A stretch of DNA of 64,000 nucleotides from assembly GCF_029203285.1 (NCBI RefSeq), contig NZ_CP115669.1:5456001-5520000 (forward strand). The letters run 5' to 3'. The translations under genes and the position numbers were made by a program. The notes below the pieces were generated by a model. The model saw nothing but the letters and a program-made list of their open reading frames with translations, made no database searches and was not told the DNA's origin. Shown piece by piece: positions 47,335-55,227 of the stretch; position 1 is the stretch's first letter; each line of letters starts with the position of its first letter. Source of the DNA: Pseudomonas sp. PSE14. Lineage in GTDB: Bacteria > Pseudomonadota > Gammaproteobacteria > Pseudomonadales > Pseudomonadaceae.

Positions 47335-48353
47335 TTCGCGCTCGTGCGCCCCTTAGACTTGGCCTTGCCGGCGGAGGTACTGACGTCTCTCCGTATTGCG
47401 ATACATTTGGCGGCCATGTCCTCAATGCGACCATCGACCGTTACGCATACGCGGTTATCGAGACACTCGACAGCTCCAGCGTGATCTTCCATGCCGCCGA
47501 CCAGAACACCAGCGAACAGCACGAAATCTCTGAAAGCTTCGCTTTGAACGGCCACCTGGACCTGCATAAGGCCGTCTACAACGCGATTATCCGCGAGTAC
47601 AACCGCGGCAAGCCTATCGCGATGAAGCTGACGACCTTCTGCGACGCTCCTGCCGGCTCGGGCCTGGGTTCGTCCTCAACTTTAGTCGTAGTCATGATTC
47701 GCGCCTTTGCGGAACTGCTTAATCTTCCCCTCGATGATTACTCGATCGCTCATCTGGCGTTCCGGATAGAACGAATTGACTGCGGTCTCAAAGGGGGGCG
47801 ACAGGACCAGTATTCTGCGACCTTTGGTGGCTTCAACTTCATGGAGTTCTATGCCGAGGACCGCGCTGTCATCAATCCGCTGCGGATCAAGAACTATGTC
47901 ATCTGCGAGCTAGAAGCGTCATTGGTGCTTTTCTATACCGGCGTATCTCGTGAGTCCGCAAAGATCATTGCCGATCAGAGCAGTAATGTTCAGAGCGGCG
48001 AGCAGCAAGCAATCGAGGCAATGCATGGACTGAAGCGAGAGGCCCTGATAATGAAGGAGTGCCTGTTGAAAGGTGACTTCGATGGCATCGTGGAGTCCAT
48101 GCAACAGGGCTGGGAAAGCAAAAAGCGCTCTGCGCGCACTGTTTCAAACCCCCACATCGACGAAATCTACAACTCGGCTATCGATGCTGGCGCAAGCGCT
48201 GGCAAAGTGTCCGGCGCCGGTGGCGGCGGGTTCATGATGTTCTTCGTACCACCGCAGAACCGCATGGACGTAATCCGCTGCCTCTCCGGCTTCAGCGGGC
48301 AGATCAGTAATTGTCACTTCACAAAACACGGAACTCAGGCATGGAGGTTGTAA
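47328..48353 (+). CDS. hddA: D-glycero-alpha-D-manno-heptose-7-phosphate kinase HddA
   Basis: 341 residues, GHMP kinase family. It phosphorylates heptose 7-phosphate at C1 in the alpha configuration. Motifs are the N-terminal RAPLRLGLAGGGTDVSPYC, the ATP loop PAGSGLGSSSTLVV, and the C-terminal GKVSGAGGGGFMMFF. HddA specifically marks the GDP-heptose branch rather than the ADP-heptose route of the lipopolysaccharide core (which uses HldE). Its stop overlaps gmhA by one base (TAATG). Confidence 0.95.
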   Translation: MLIRARAPLRLGLAGGGTDVSPYCDTFGGHVLNATIDRYAYAVIETLDSSSVIFHAADQNTSEQHEISESFALNGHLDLHKAVYNAIIREYNRGKPIAMKLTTFCDAPAGSGLGSSSTLVVVMIRAFAELLNLPLDDYSIAHLAFRIERIDCGLKGGRQDQYSATFGGFNFMEFYAEDRAVINPLRIKNYVICELEASLVLFYTGVSRESAKIIADQSSNVQSGEQQAIEAMHGLKREALIMKECLLKGDFDGIVESMQQGWESKKRSARTVSNPHIDEIYNSAIDAGASAGKVSGAGGGGFMMFFVPPQNRMDVIRCLSGFSGQISNCHFTKHGTQAWRL

Positions 48354-48937
48354 TGATCAATGAAATCGCAAGCCAACTGGCAGAATCGCAACGTGTTGTG
48401 AGTCTCATGCAGGATGACGCTGCTCTACTCTCTCAAGTACAGGAAGCAGCCAATTCGATCACCAATGCCATGAGAAAAGGCAACAAGCTGCTTCTTGCTG
48501 GCAATGGCGGAAGCGCAGCAGACGCTCAGCATATCGCGGGCGAGTTTGTCAGCCGCTTCGCTTTTGATCGTCCTGGCCTTCCCGCCGTAGCGCTCACTAC
48601 CGACACATCCATCCTCACCGCCATCGGCAACGATTACGGATACGAGAAGCTGTTTGCCCGCCAAGTACAGGCGTTAGGGCAACCTGGTGATGTTTTTATG
48701 TGCTATTCGACCTCGGGCAGCTCGAAGAACATCCTCCTGGCCCTGGAGCAAGCCAAATCGATGGGACTGACTTGCGTTGGCCTCACGGGCAACAAGGGTG
48801 GTCCGATGCATGATCTGTGCGACCATGTACTCGCCGTTCCTTCGGGCAGCACCCCGAAAATCCAGGAAGGCCATTTGATTCTCGGCCATATCATCTGCGG
48901 AATCGTAGAGGTTGCGATATTCAAGGACCAGCGCTGA
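48353..48937 (+). CDS. gmhA: sedoheptulose-7-phosphate isomerase GmhA
   Basis: 194 residues, SIS domain. It converts sedoheptulose 7-phosphate into D-glycero-D-manno-heptose 7-phosphate. Motifs are LLLAGNGGSAADAQHIAGEFVSRF (written here as AGNGGSAADAQHIAGEF) and CYSTSGSSKNI, with the metal-site region IQEGHLILGH near the end. GGAGG lies five bases before ATG 48353. A Pseudomonas core copy of gmhA should exist elsewhere, so this one is probably dedicated to this cluster. Confidence 0.95.
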   Translation: MINEIASQLAESQRVVSLMQDDAALLSQVQEAANSITNAMRKGNKLLLAGNGGSAADAQHIAGEFVSRFAFDRPGLPAVALTTDTSILTAIGNDYGYEKLFARQVQALGQPGDVFMCYSTSGSSKNILLALEQAKSMGLTCVGLTGNKGGPMHDLCDHVLAVPSGSTPKIQEGHLILGHIICGIVEVAIFKDQR

Positions 48938-49629
48938 TGGAGGCAATCGTACTGGCAGGCGGGTTGGGTACCCGCCTTCGCGAAGTAGTCCCCAACCTGC
49001 CCAAACCCATGGCCCCCATATGTGGAAAGCCGTTTCTGGAGATTCTTCTGTCCCGGCTTGCGCAGAAGGGGTTCACTCGGGTTGTGCTGTCTGTAGGACA
49101 CCTCAGCGAAATAATCTCCGATCACTTCGGGGACTCCTTTGCCGGAATCCGCCTGACCTACGTCAAGGAAGACAAGCCCTTAGGAACCGGAGGGGCAGTG
49201 CGTCTAGCACTGTCCTCCTGTACCGCTGAGCATATCTACGTCTTCAATGGCGACACGTTCCTCGATCTGGAAGTCGAGGAAACCGAGAAGCTCTGGAACA
49301 CTTTCGGAAAGCCAATCATTGTTTCTCGCGAGGTCCCTGACACAACACGGTACGGGCGTATCTTGACATCCGGAAATAACATATCTGCCTTTGCCGAGAA
49401 GAATCAAAGCGGACACGGTCTGATTAACGCTGGCTGCTACATCTTCCACAAGTCTCAACTGAACGACTTCCCCGTTGGTGAAGCATTCTCTCTTGAGTCG
49501 GATTATTTGCAGAGAGAAGTGGGTAAAGTGGAGTTCGTCAACTTCACAACAAAGGGGAAATTCATAGATATAGGAATTCCCACCGACTTCAATCGAGCAC
49601 AGACAGAGCTTTCAGAGTTCACCACATGA
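48937..49629 (+). CDS. hddC: D-glycero-alpha-D-manno-heptose-1-phosphate guanylyltransferase HddC
   Basis: 230 residues, nucleotidyltransferase. It makes GDP-D-glycero-alpha-D-manno-heptose from GTP and heptose 1-phosphate. Motifs are the N-terminal AIVLAGGLGTRLREVVPNLPKPMAPI, given in part as AGGLGTRLREVV and LPKPMAPI, then EDKPLGTGGAV, FNGDTFLDL and the C-terminal FIDIGIPTDFNRA. The one-base overlap with gmhA and four-base overlap with gmhB show tight coupling of the pathway. Confidence 0.93.
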   Translation: MEAIVLAGGLGTRLREVVPNLPKPMAPICGKPFLEILLSRLAQKGFTRVVLSVGHLSEIISDHFGDSFAGIRLTYVKEDKPLGTGGAVRLALSSCTAEHIYVFNGDTFLDLEVEETEKLWNTFGKPIIVSREVPDTTRYGRILTSGNNISAFAEKNQSGHGLINAGCYIFHKSQLNDFPVGEAFSLESDYLQREVGKVEFVNFTTKGKFIDIGIPTDFNRAQTELSEFTT

Positions 49630-50150
49630 ATAAGGCGCTATTTCTGGACCGGGATGGCGTCATTAATGTTGATTACGGCTATGTTTACCAAAAGGAAAAC
49701 TTCACGTTCAACCCCGATATCTTCCAGCTTGTACATAAAGCACGTGAGCGTGGATATCTGGTCATAATAGTAACCAATCAGGCCGGGATTGGCAGGGGCT
49801 ACTATTCGGAAGAAGACTTCCTCGAACTGATGGACTGGGTCTCAATTCAGTTCAACTTAAATTCCGGCCGGATTGACAAGACCTACTACTGCCCATTTCA
49901 CCCGAAGCATGGAGTCGGAAACTATTTGAAGGATAGTTTTTTCCGAAAACCCAATCCTGGAATGCTGCTGGAGGCCGAACGGGAGTTTTCCATCGATATG
50001 AAGCAGTCTCTGATGATTGGTGACAACCCTTCCGATATGGAAGCAGGATTCGCCGCTGGAGTAGGAAAGCTCATCTGCTACGGGTTCGACTTCCCAAAGC
50101 ATGATGCCAAGCGAATTGACTCCCTATCACAAGCCATTGGACTTCTTTAA
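49626..50150 (+). CDS. gmhB: D-glycero-D-manno-heptose 1,7-bisphosphate phosphatase GmhB
   Basis: 174 residues, HAD superfamily. It removes the 7-phosphate of the bisphosphate made by HddA, leaving heptose 1-phosphate for HddC. The nucleophile motif is FLDRDGVIN; others are VIIVTNQAGIGRGY, the zinc-site remnant YYCPFHP, FRKPNPGML, and SLMIGDNPSDMEAG. Together with gmhA, hddA and hddC it completes the GDP-heptose pathway in four consecutive genes. 46 bases separate it from the next gene. Confidence 0.95.
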   Translation: MNKALFLDRDGVINVDYGYVYQKENFTFNPDIFQLVHKARERGYLVIIVTNQAGIGRGYYSEEDFLELMDWVSIQFNLNSGRIDKTYYCPFHPKHGVGNYLKDSFFRKPNPGMLLEAEREFSIDMKQSLMIGDNPSDMEAGFAAGVGKLICYGFDFPKHDAKRIDSLSQAIGLL

Positions 50151-50196
50151 TAGCCGACTCAGAAGCATAACATCCAACACTAATACAAAGAAGAAA

Positions 50197-51930
50197 ATGA
50201 AGCACAGACTCCCTCTGATCCTACTATCATCCTTAATTATAACCATTATCGCATGGATGGCCGATAGATTCTCCATCGGACTGGAGCAAGGGACTTACAC
50301 AATATCCTCCGGATTTATTCTCAATGCAATCCCGCTCCTCCTTATCAATCTTATTCTACTATCTTTATTCAACCGAATACTCATCGCCACAGTTTTTTCG
50401 ATCACCATCACAGTTTCGTTCTATCTCATAAACAAGTCCATAGTTGAGCACCTACTTCGAGTATTTTCGATCAGCGACCTTCTGCTGATAAACAGCTTGA
50501 ACACCGAGACAATTCAACTATTCCTCGGCTACATAGACAAGACCTATTTATCAATTGGCATATTCGCACTTGTAATATTTTTGATTCTCGCATTTACCCT
50601 TGAAAAACCCATAGTTTCACGAAGTCGCCTGCTTATACGAATTTATGGAATTACACTGCCCCTCTACATCCTCTATGCAATGACACAACCTGCGTCCTGG
50701 TTGACAGCGTTCTATAGCGAAGAGGCTTTGGGAATTGCCTGGACCAATGAGCAAAGCAGTGTCCACTCAGGAGTAATTGGCAATCTGGTCTATCGCAGTC
50801 TCGAGCGAAAAGTATACGAACACAAGGACATTAATATCGAAGCAGCGCAATCGGTCATTAAAGACGCCAAGATTTCCGGTACCCCCGCCATTGCTGACAC
50901 CACAAAGCCCGATATTATTCTCATACAAAGCGAATCCTTCTTCGATCCCACAACTCTAACTGAGCTGAATGAAGCACAGAAAATCACGCCTAATTTGGTC
51001 GCGCTGCGTCAATCTGCTCAAAATGGCTACATGCAGGTTCCAGCCTTTGGTGGCGGCACATTAAGAACAGAGTTCGAAGTCCTCTCCGCTATCCCCTTAG
51101 CAGCCTATCCGGAAATTGATTACCCCTATCTCCAACTTATCGGGAAGAAGATTCCGACGCTAGCATCGGTGCTTAGAGATAATGGTTATCTGACAACTGC
51201 AATTCATGGAAACGCAGGCACATTCTGGAACAGGAACGATACCTTCAAGAACTTCGGATTCAATGAATTCATTACTCTGAAGGATTTCCCTGAGGGCAGT
51301 CAGAACGACGGCTGGTTCATGTCTGACAGGTCCATGACAGATGTCATCATCAGCAAGCTGGAAAGTGCATCGGCTCCTGTATTCACTTTTGCAATCAGTA
51401 TGGAAGCACATGGCAGCTATTCGGAGAGCCCTGTTGCGCATAAGGACGCCTGGAACTCCATTTCAGTGCCGGAATCGCTGAGCGAAGGAGGAAAAACCGA
51501 GCTTAAAAACTACCTCTACCATATTCAAAATGCAGACCGAGAGCTAGGGCGCCTGAAGGCGTACCTCGACAAGCGAGGAAAGCCTTACATTCTCGGATTC
51601 TATGGCGACCACTTGCCAGGCTTTCAGGAGGTCTACCAAAACGTGAGTTTCACTGACGGGCAGACTGCCACCAACCAGAAAGTACCCTGGCTTCTCATCA
51701 GCAATACTGGCAACTCGGACAATTTCTCGGTTAAAAGTGCATGGATGTTAGGGGCAAGTATTCTGGGTAGCGCACACATCCACGACGACGGCTATTTCGA
51801 CATCGTCAATCAAATGACTATCAATGGTAGCCCTCTGTCTGCAACCAGAGCCCCCTCAGACATATACAACATCGCCTATCTGCAGATGGAAGGCACTCTC
51901 GATAAGTTTACCAACGGTGACTCGCAATGA
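50197..51930 (+). CDS. LtaS-type phosphoglycerol transferase
   Basis: 577 residues from ATG 50197; an upstream in-frame ATG (50101) would overlap gmhB by 50 bases. Five transmembrane helices fill the first 200 residues, followed by an extracytoplasmic sulfatase-fold domain. The catalytic set of LtaS/OpgB enzymes is complete: Glu246 (IQSESFFDP), nucleophile Thr288 (GGGTLRTEFEVLS), and Asp471-His472 (YGDHLPG), almost the same spacing as E255, T300, D475 and H476 of S. aureus LtaS. These enzymes move sn-glycerol 1-phosphate from phosphatidylglycerol to a sugar. The location suggests decoration of the exported polysaccharide. It is strongly A+T-rich, a sign of transfer. Four-base overlap with the lipoprotein gene. 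Confidence 0.88.
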   Translation: MKHRLPLILLSSLIITIIAWMADRFSIGLEQGTYTISSGFILNAIPLLLINLILLSLFNRILIATVFSITITVSFYLINKSIVEHLLRVFSISDLLLINSLNTETIQLFLGYIDKTYLSIGIFALVIFLILAFTLEKPIVSRSRLLIRIYGITLPLYILYAMTQPASWLTAFYSEEALGIAWTNEQSSVHSGVIGNLVYRSLERKVYEHKDINIEAAQSVIKDAKISGTPAIADTTKPDIILIQSESFFDPTTLTELNEAQKITPNLVALRQSAQNGYMQVPAFGGGTLRTEFEVLSAIPLAAYPEIDYPYLQLIGKKIPTLASVLRDNGYLTTAIHGNAGTFWNRNDTFKNFGFNEFITLKDFPEGSQNDGWFMSDRSMTDVIISKLESASAPVFTFAISMEAHGSYSESPVAHKDAWNSISVPESLSEGGKTELKNYLYHIQNADRELGRLKAYLDKRGKPYILGFYGDHLPGFQEVYQNVSFTDGQTATNQKVPWLLISNTGNSDNFSVKSAWMLGASILGSAHIHDDGYFDIVNQMTINGSPLSATRAPSDIYNIAYLQMEGTLDKFTNGDSQ

Positions 51931-52259
51931 AGAATGCACTCATTCTAGTCACCTCGGCAGTGCTCATCAGTGGCTGCAATGATACAAGCTCATTTGCGAT
52001 ATCATCTTCGCCCATTGATAGCTGCGGTAAAGAAAATCGGACGATCACAGCCAGTTGGAGCGTCCAGTCAACTCAAGTAAAAACCGTTAGAGTCTTTATC
52101 AAGGCGCCGGCAGCCGAAGAAAAGCCTTGGACGGAAGGTGGCCCCCAAGCAAGCAAAGATACAGGCCCTTGGGTTTTTGACGGTGTCACTTTCGTCTTTA
52201 GGGATCAGGACGGAAACGAACTGGCAAGAAGAACCGCAAAACTGCAGAAGTGCCACTGA
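51927..52259 (+). CDS. small lipoprotein of unknown function
   Basis: 110 residues. The signal peptide ends in the lipobox ISGC with the lipidated Cys at residue 17. Ser18-equivalent is Asn-Asp (C-N-D), and Asp at +3 or +2 from Cys may favour inner-membrane retention. The mature part looks like a single small beta-sandwich (TITASWSVQSTQVKTVRVFI, GPWVFDGVTFVF) with a possible disulfide between Cys33 and the last Cys (KCH). It overlaps the LtaS-type gene by four bases (ATGA), so the two are translationally coupled and probably act together. I do not recognise the family. Confidence 0.75.
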   Translation: MKNALILVTSAVLISGCNDTSSFAISSSPIDSCGKENRTITASWSVQSTQVKTVRVFIKAPAAEEKPWTEGGPQASKDTGPWVFDGVTFVFRDQDGNELARRTAKLQKCH

Positions 52260-52462
52260 GACATTGGGCCGCCTGGTGGCAGCCCTTTCCCGATGGACCT
52301 TGATCATACCGACTAGCGCCCCCGAAACACTGCCCCCAAATGATCACTCTGAATCACTACTTTTAGTGTATCTTGTGGGGCTAGTGATCCTCTTGACCAG
52401 CAACTAGGTATACTGAAAGCACTGGGAACCTCTGGCCTTAGATATCGCATACATGGATAATT

Positions 52463-54520
52463 ATGATATTTAACAAAGACAAAGAGTCTCTACACTTAAA
52501 GTACAGACCTGATATTGACGGCCTTCGCGCAGTAGCGGTATTGTGCGTTGTGATATTCCACGCATTCCCGGAGCTCATGCCAGGCGGATTCATCGGGGTT
52601 GATATATTCTTTGTAATCTCCGGTTTTTTGATCTCTGGAATCATCATAAAGAATCTTGAGAAAAAAACCTTCAGCCTTATAGATTTTTATTCGAGGCGCG
52701 TGAAGCGCATATTTCCAGCACTATTAACCGTATTTACATTCGTATATTTCTTTGGATGGCTCACGCTATTACCTGACGAATTCAAACAACTCGGAAAACA
52801 TATTGCAGGCGGCTCCATCTTTTCTTCCAACATCGTCTTATGGTTTGAAAATGGATATTGGGACAATGCCGCAGCAACTAAACCCTTGCTTCACTTGTGG
52901 TCACTTGGAGTCGAGGAGCAATTTTATATAGTATGGCCCTTTCTTCTATGGGCCGCCTGGAGGCTCAGACTAAACCTCCTGGTGACAACCCTAATTCTGG
53001 GTGCGATCTCCTTTACTCTGAACATGTTCTTGACCCATGAAAACCCTACGACAGCTTTTTATTGGCCGGTTACGCGGTTCTGGGAGTTGCTATTCGGTGC
53101 ATCTTTAGCTTATTCCGAATTTCATGGAAAGAAATATAAAATCGACCTTAGCCCCACGATCAAGACATGGCTGCGCACTGTTTGCAGCGCTGTAGGAATA
53201 TCCCTCATAGCTGCTGGAGTAATTTGGGTAAGAGAAGACAACTTCCCAGGCGCTTGGGCGTTACTCCCTACCATTGGAGCGGTATTAATTATTGCCTCTG
53301 GAAGTTACGCCTGGCTGAACCGAACCGTCCTCTCAAATCCAGTTATCGTATGGCTTGGTCTAATTAGCTATCCACTATATTTGTGGCATTGGCCGTTGCT
53401 GTCCTATGCCCGAATCCTGTATGGAGAACCAGAATTTACTGCTCGTGGTGGGCTTGCCTTAGCTGCAATAATTCTAGCTTGGCTCACATACACTCTAATT
53501 GAAAAGCCGATTCGACAGAGAAACTATCAGACGCCCATTTTTCCGCTGGCACTAATATCTACCATGGCATTAGTTTTAGCTGTCGGACTCTACACCTATC
53601 AAAGAAACGGAATTGACTCCAGGCAAGTAGCAAAACTCAACTACAGCATGAAGCACTCTGGCGATGACGGCGGATGGCCAGAATTCGCAAGGAAGTGTAA
53701 TTTCTTGAAACCAGAGGATGGTGTTCTGTTCCGCTGCGTAATCGACCCCAGAGGCGAACCTAGATATGCGCTGATTGGCGACAGCAAAGCTGGAGCAGTA
53801 TTCCAGGGACTATTTAGAACATCTGTGAAGAATGGAGACTGGATATTCTTTGGCACAGGAGATAGCGGCCCTTTATTCCCAGTCCTATCGGACGACCCAG
53901 CCTATAGCTACTACAAGAAGGAGCCCGTAAAAAGGGCTATGGAGATCATAACGGACAACAGCAACATTGACACCGTTGTTATTGCGGTAGCTACTCGGGC
54001 ACTTTTCAAACTGAAGAATGATTACTCCATAGACGACCTCCCTGAGAGTCCTCACTATAATCTAGCGCTAGCGGGTTTGGACAATACAGTCTCCCACCTA
54101 GTCTCTCACGAAAAAAAAGTAGTTCTTTTGGTTGACAACCCCACACTCCCTCACCCAGAAGACTGCATAGATCGCAAGACTAGTTCTAAAATATTGGATA
54201 GAGCTATCACTCGCCCCCACAATCCAAACTGCAATATACCGCTAGAAAATTATCTTTCATCATCAAAGCAATATAGAGCAATGCTCAATGAGATAGAGAG
54301 AAGGCACTCCGGCATGGTAAGAGTATTTGATGCAACTCCTATACTGTGCGACATGAAAGAGAATGTTTGCCCATACATGAAGGGAGGACGGCTAATGTAT
54401 GGTGTCACAGATCATATCTCTGACTATGCAGCGAGTTTGGTTGGCCATGAACTAAATCGCTTCTTATCTTCTGAAACTTATCAACCAACTCAAAGCAACC
54501 AAGCAAAATCATATAACTAA
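52463..54520 (+). CDS. OafA-type O-acyltransferase with C-terminal SGNH domain
   Basis: 685 residues. The N-terminal acyltransferase-3 domain (about 10-380, ten or so helices) has YRPDIDGLRAVAVLCVVIFH (given in part: DIDGLRAVAVL), GFIGVDIFFVISGFLIS, RRVKRIFPAL, HLWSLGVEEQFYIVWP and LWHWPLLSY. From about 410 an SGNH-like domain follows: ALIGDSKAGAV holds the Ser nucleophile, although the usual His after GDS is Lys, and TDHISDYAASLVGHEL carries the Asp and His. Such proteins acetylate O-antigen sugars. A 203-bp gap separates it from the lipoprotein gene. Base use is strongly A+T-rich. Confidence 0.9.
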   Translation: MIFNKDKESLHLKYRPDIDGLRAVAVLCVVIFHAFPELMPGGFIGVDIFFVISGFLISGIIIKNLEKKTFSLIDFYSRRVKRIFPALLTVFTFVYFFGWLTLLPDEFKQLGKHIAGGSIFSSNIVLWFENGYWDNAAATKPLLHLWSLGVEEQFYIVWPFLLWAAWRLRLNLLVTTLILGAISFTLNMFLTHENPTTAFYWPVTRFWELLFGASLAYSEFHGKKYKIDLSPTIKTWLRTVCSAVGISLIAAGVIWVREDNFPGAWALLPTIGAVLIIASGSYAWLNRTVLSNPVIVWLGLISYPLYLWHWPLLSYARILYGEPEFTARGGLALAAIILAWLTYTLIEKPIRQRNYQTPIFPLALISTMALVLAVGLYTYQRNGIDSRQVAKLNYSMKHSGDDGGWPEFARKCNFLKPEDGVLFRCVIDPRGEPRYALIGDSKAGAVFQGLFRTSVKNGDWIFFGTGDSGPLFPVLSDDPAYSYYKKEPVKRAMEIITDNSNIDTVVIAVATRALFKLKNDYSIDDLPESPHYNLALAGLDNTVSHLVSHEKKVVLLVDNPTLPHPEDCIDRKTSSKILDRAITRPHNPNCNIPLENYLSSSKQYRAMLNEIERRHSGMVRVFDATPILCDMKENVCPYMKGGRLMYGVTDHISDYAASLVGHELNRFLSSETYQPTQSNQAKSYN

Positions 54521-54545
54521 AAATATCGCCTAAACCAATAACCCA

Positions 54546-54584
54546 CCCTAAGCCAAATGGAAAATTCTACCATTTGGCTTAGGG
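54546..54584 (+). terminator. large hairpin ending the polysaccharide cluster
   Basis: A perfect 15-bp stem (CCCTAAGCCAAATGG) with a 9-base loop, 25 bases after the acyltransferase stop. No clear T-tract follows, but position and stem strength favour termination. Confidence 0.7.
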
Positions 54585-55227
54585 ACCTTTCACGCTATAA
54601 AATCTCGCCACTATACTGAGCAATGCAGAATAGAGCTCATCGTATAGTTAAATTTCGAAATATGCACTTACTAATAATCCAAGAGAAAATCAAGTTCTCT
54701 TTTTTGCACGTAGCGGCGCTATCAATCAGACGATACCTCTAACTTTAGACACGATCATAAGAATGTACGAACCCTCTACCCCACTCGGTCTGACCTCTCT
54801 CAAATAGAGACTAAAAAAAACCGCACTAATGGTCACTGGTCCTCAACAGGAGCCTCTAGATGCTACACTCAGGCACAGTCCAGCAAGTCTTTTGAGAGAG
54901 TCTAGCCTTTTTTCTACTGGGTACCATTGATTTTTTGACTTGAGTGGTGATGGCATCATTTGACCAAATAATCGGGCACTTGCACACTCATCACCTAATA
55001 GATTGATTCACTGCGTCACGAGTACCCTCTGGTTGGGAAAAAAGACTGTTCAGGGCGACAGGGCGACAGGGCGACAGGGCGACAGGGCGACAGGGCGACA
55101 ATAATATTTCTGCCTTAGTCCCCCAGCATGCACCCTCCGGCTCCTACGAAATTACTTTTCGCACAGAACCTAAGAATGAGGCCTGAAATAATCTCAAGAG
55201 AGCCCACTCTTACTCTGAGTAATCACC
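54585..55227. other. gene-free AT-rich region at the end of the polysaccharide island
   Basis: No open frame with protein features is present on either strand. It contains a terminator-like hairpin (AGAGAA-N7-TTCTCT followed by T's, 54682-54705), unremarkable AT-rich DNA, and an 8-bp tandem repeat at 55051. Its composition resembles the island, not the dctB side, so it may be a remnant of the transferred segment. Confidence 0.55.
55051..55100. repeat. octanucleotide tandem repeat (CAGGGCGA)
   Basis: Six exact copies of CAGGGCGA followed by CA, in 50 bases without a mismatch. It lies about 130 bp upstream of dctB and outside any gene. Confidence 0.97.

Noticed and set aside
52393..52414. TTGACC and TATACT upstream of the acyltransferase as a promoter
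   Set aside because: The hexamers are only 10 bp apart, too close for a sigma70 promoter; only TATACT could be used, with another -35.
55051..55100. Possible CRISPR-like array
   Set aside because: The unit is 8 bp with no spacers; it is a simple tandem repeat and no cas genes are near.
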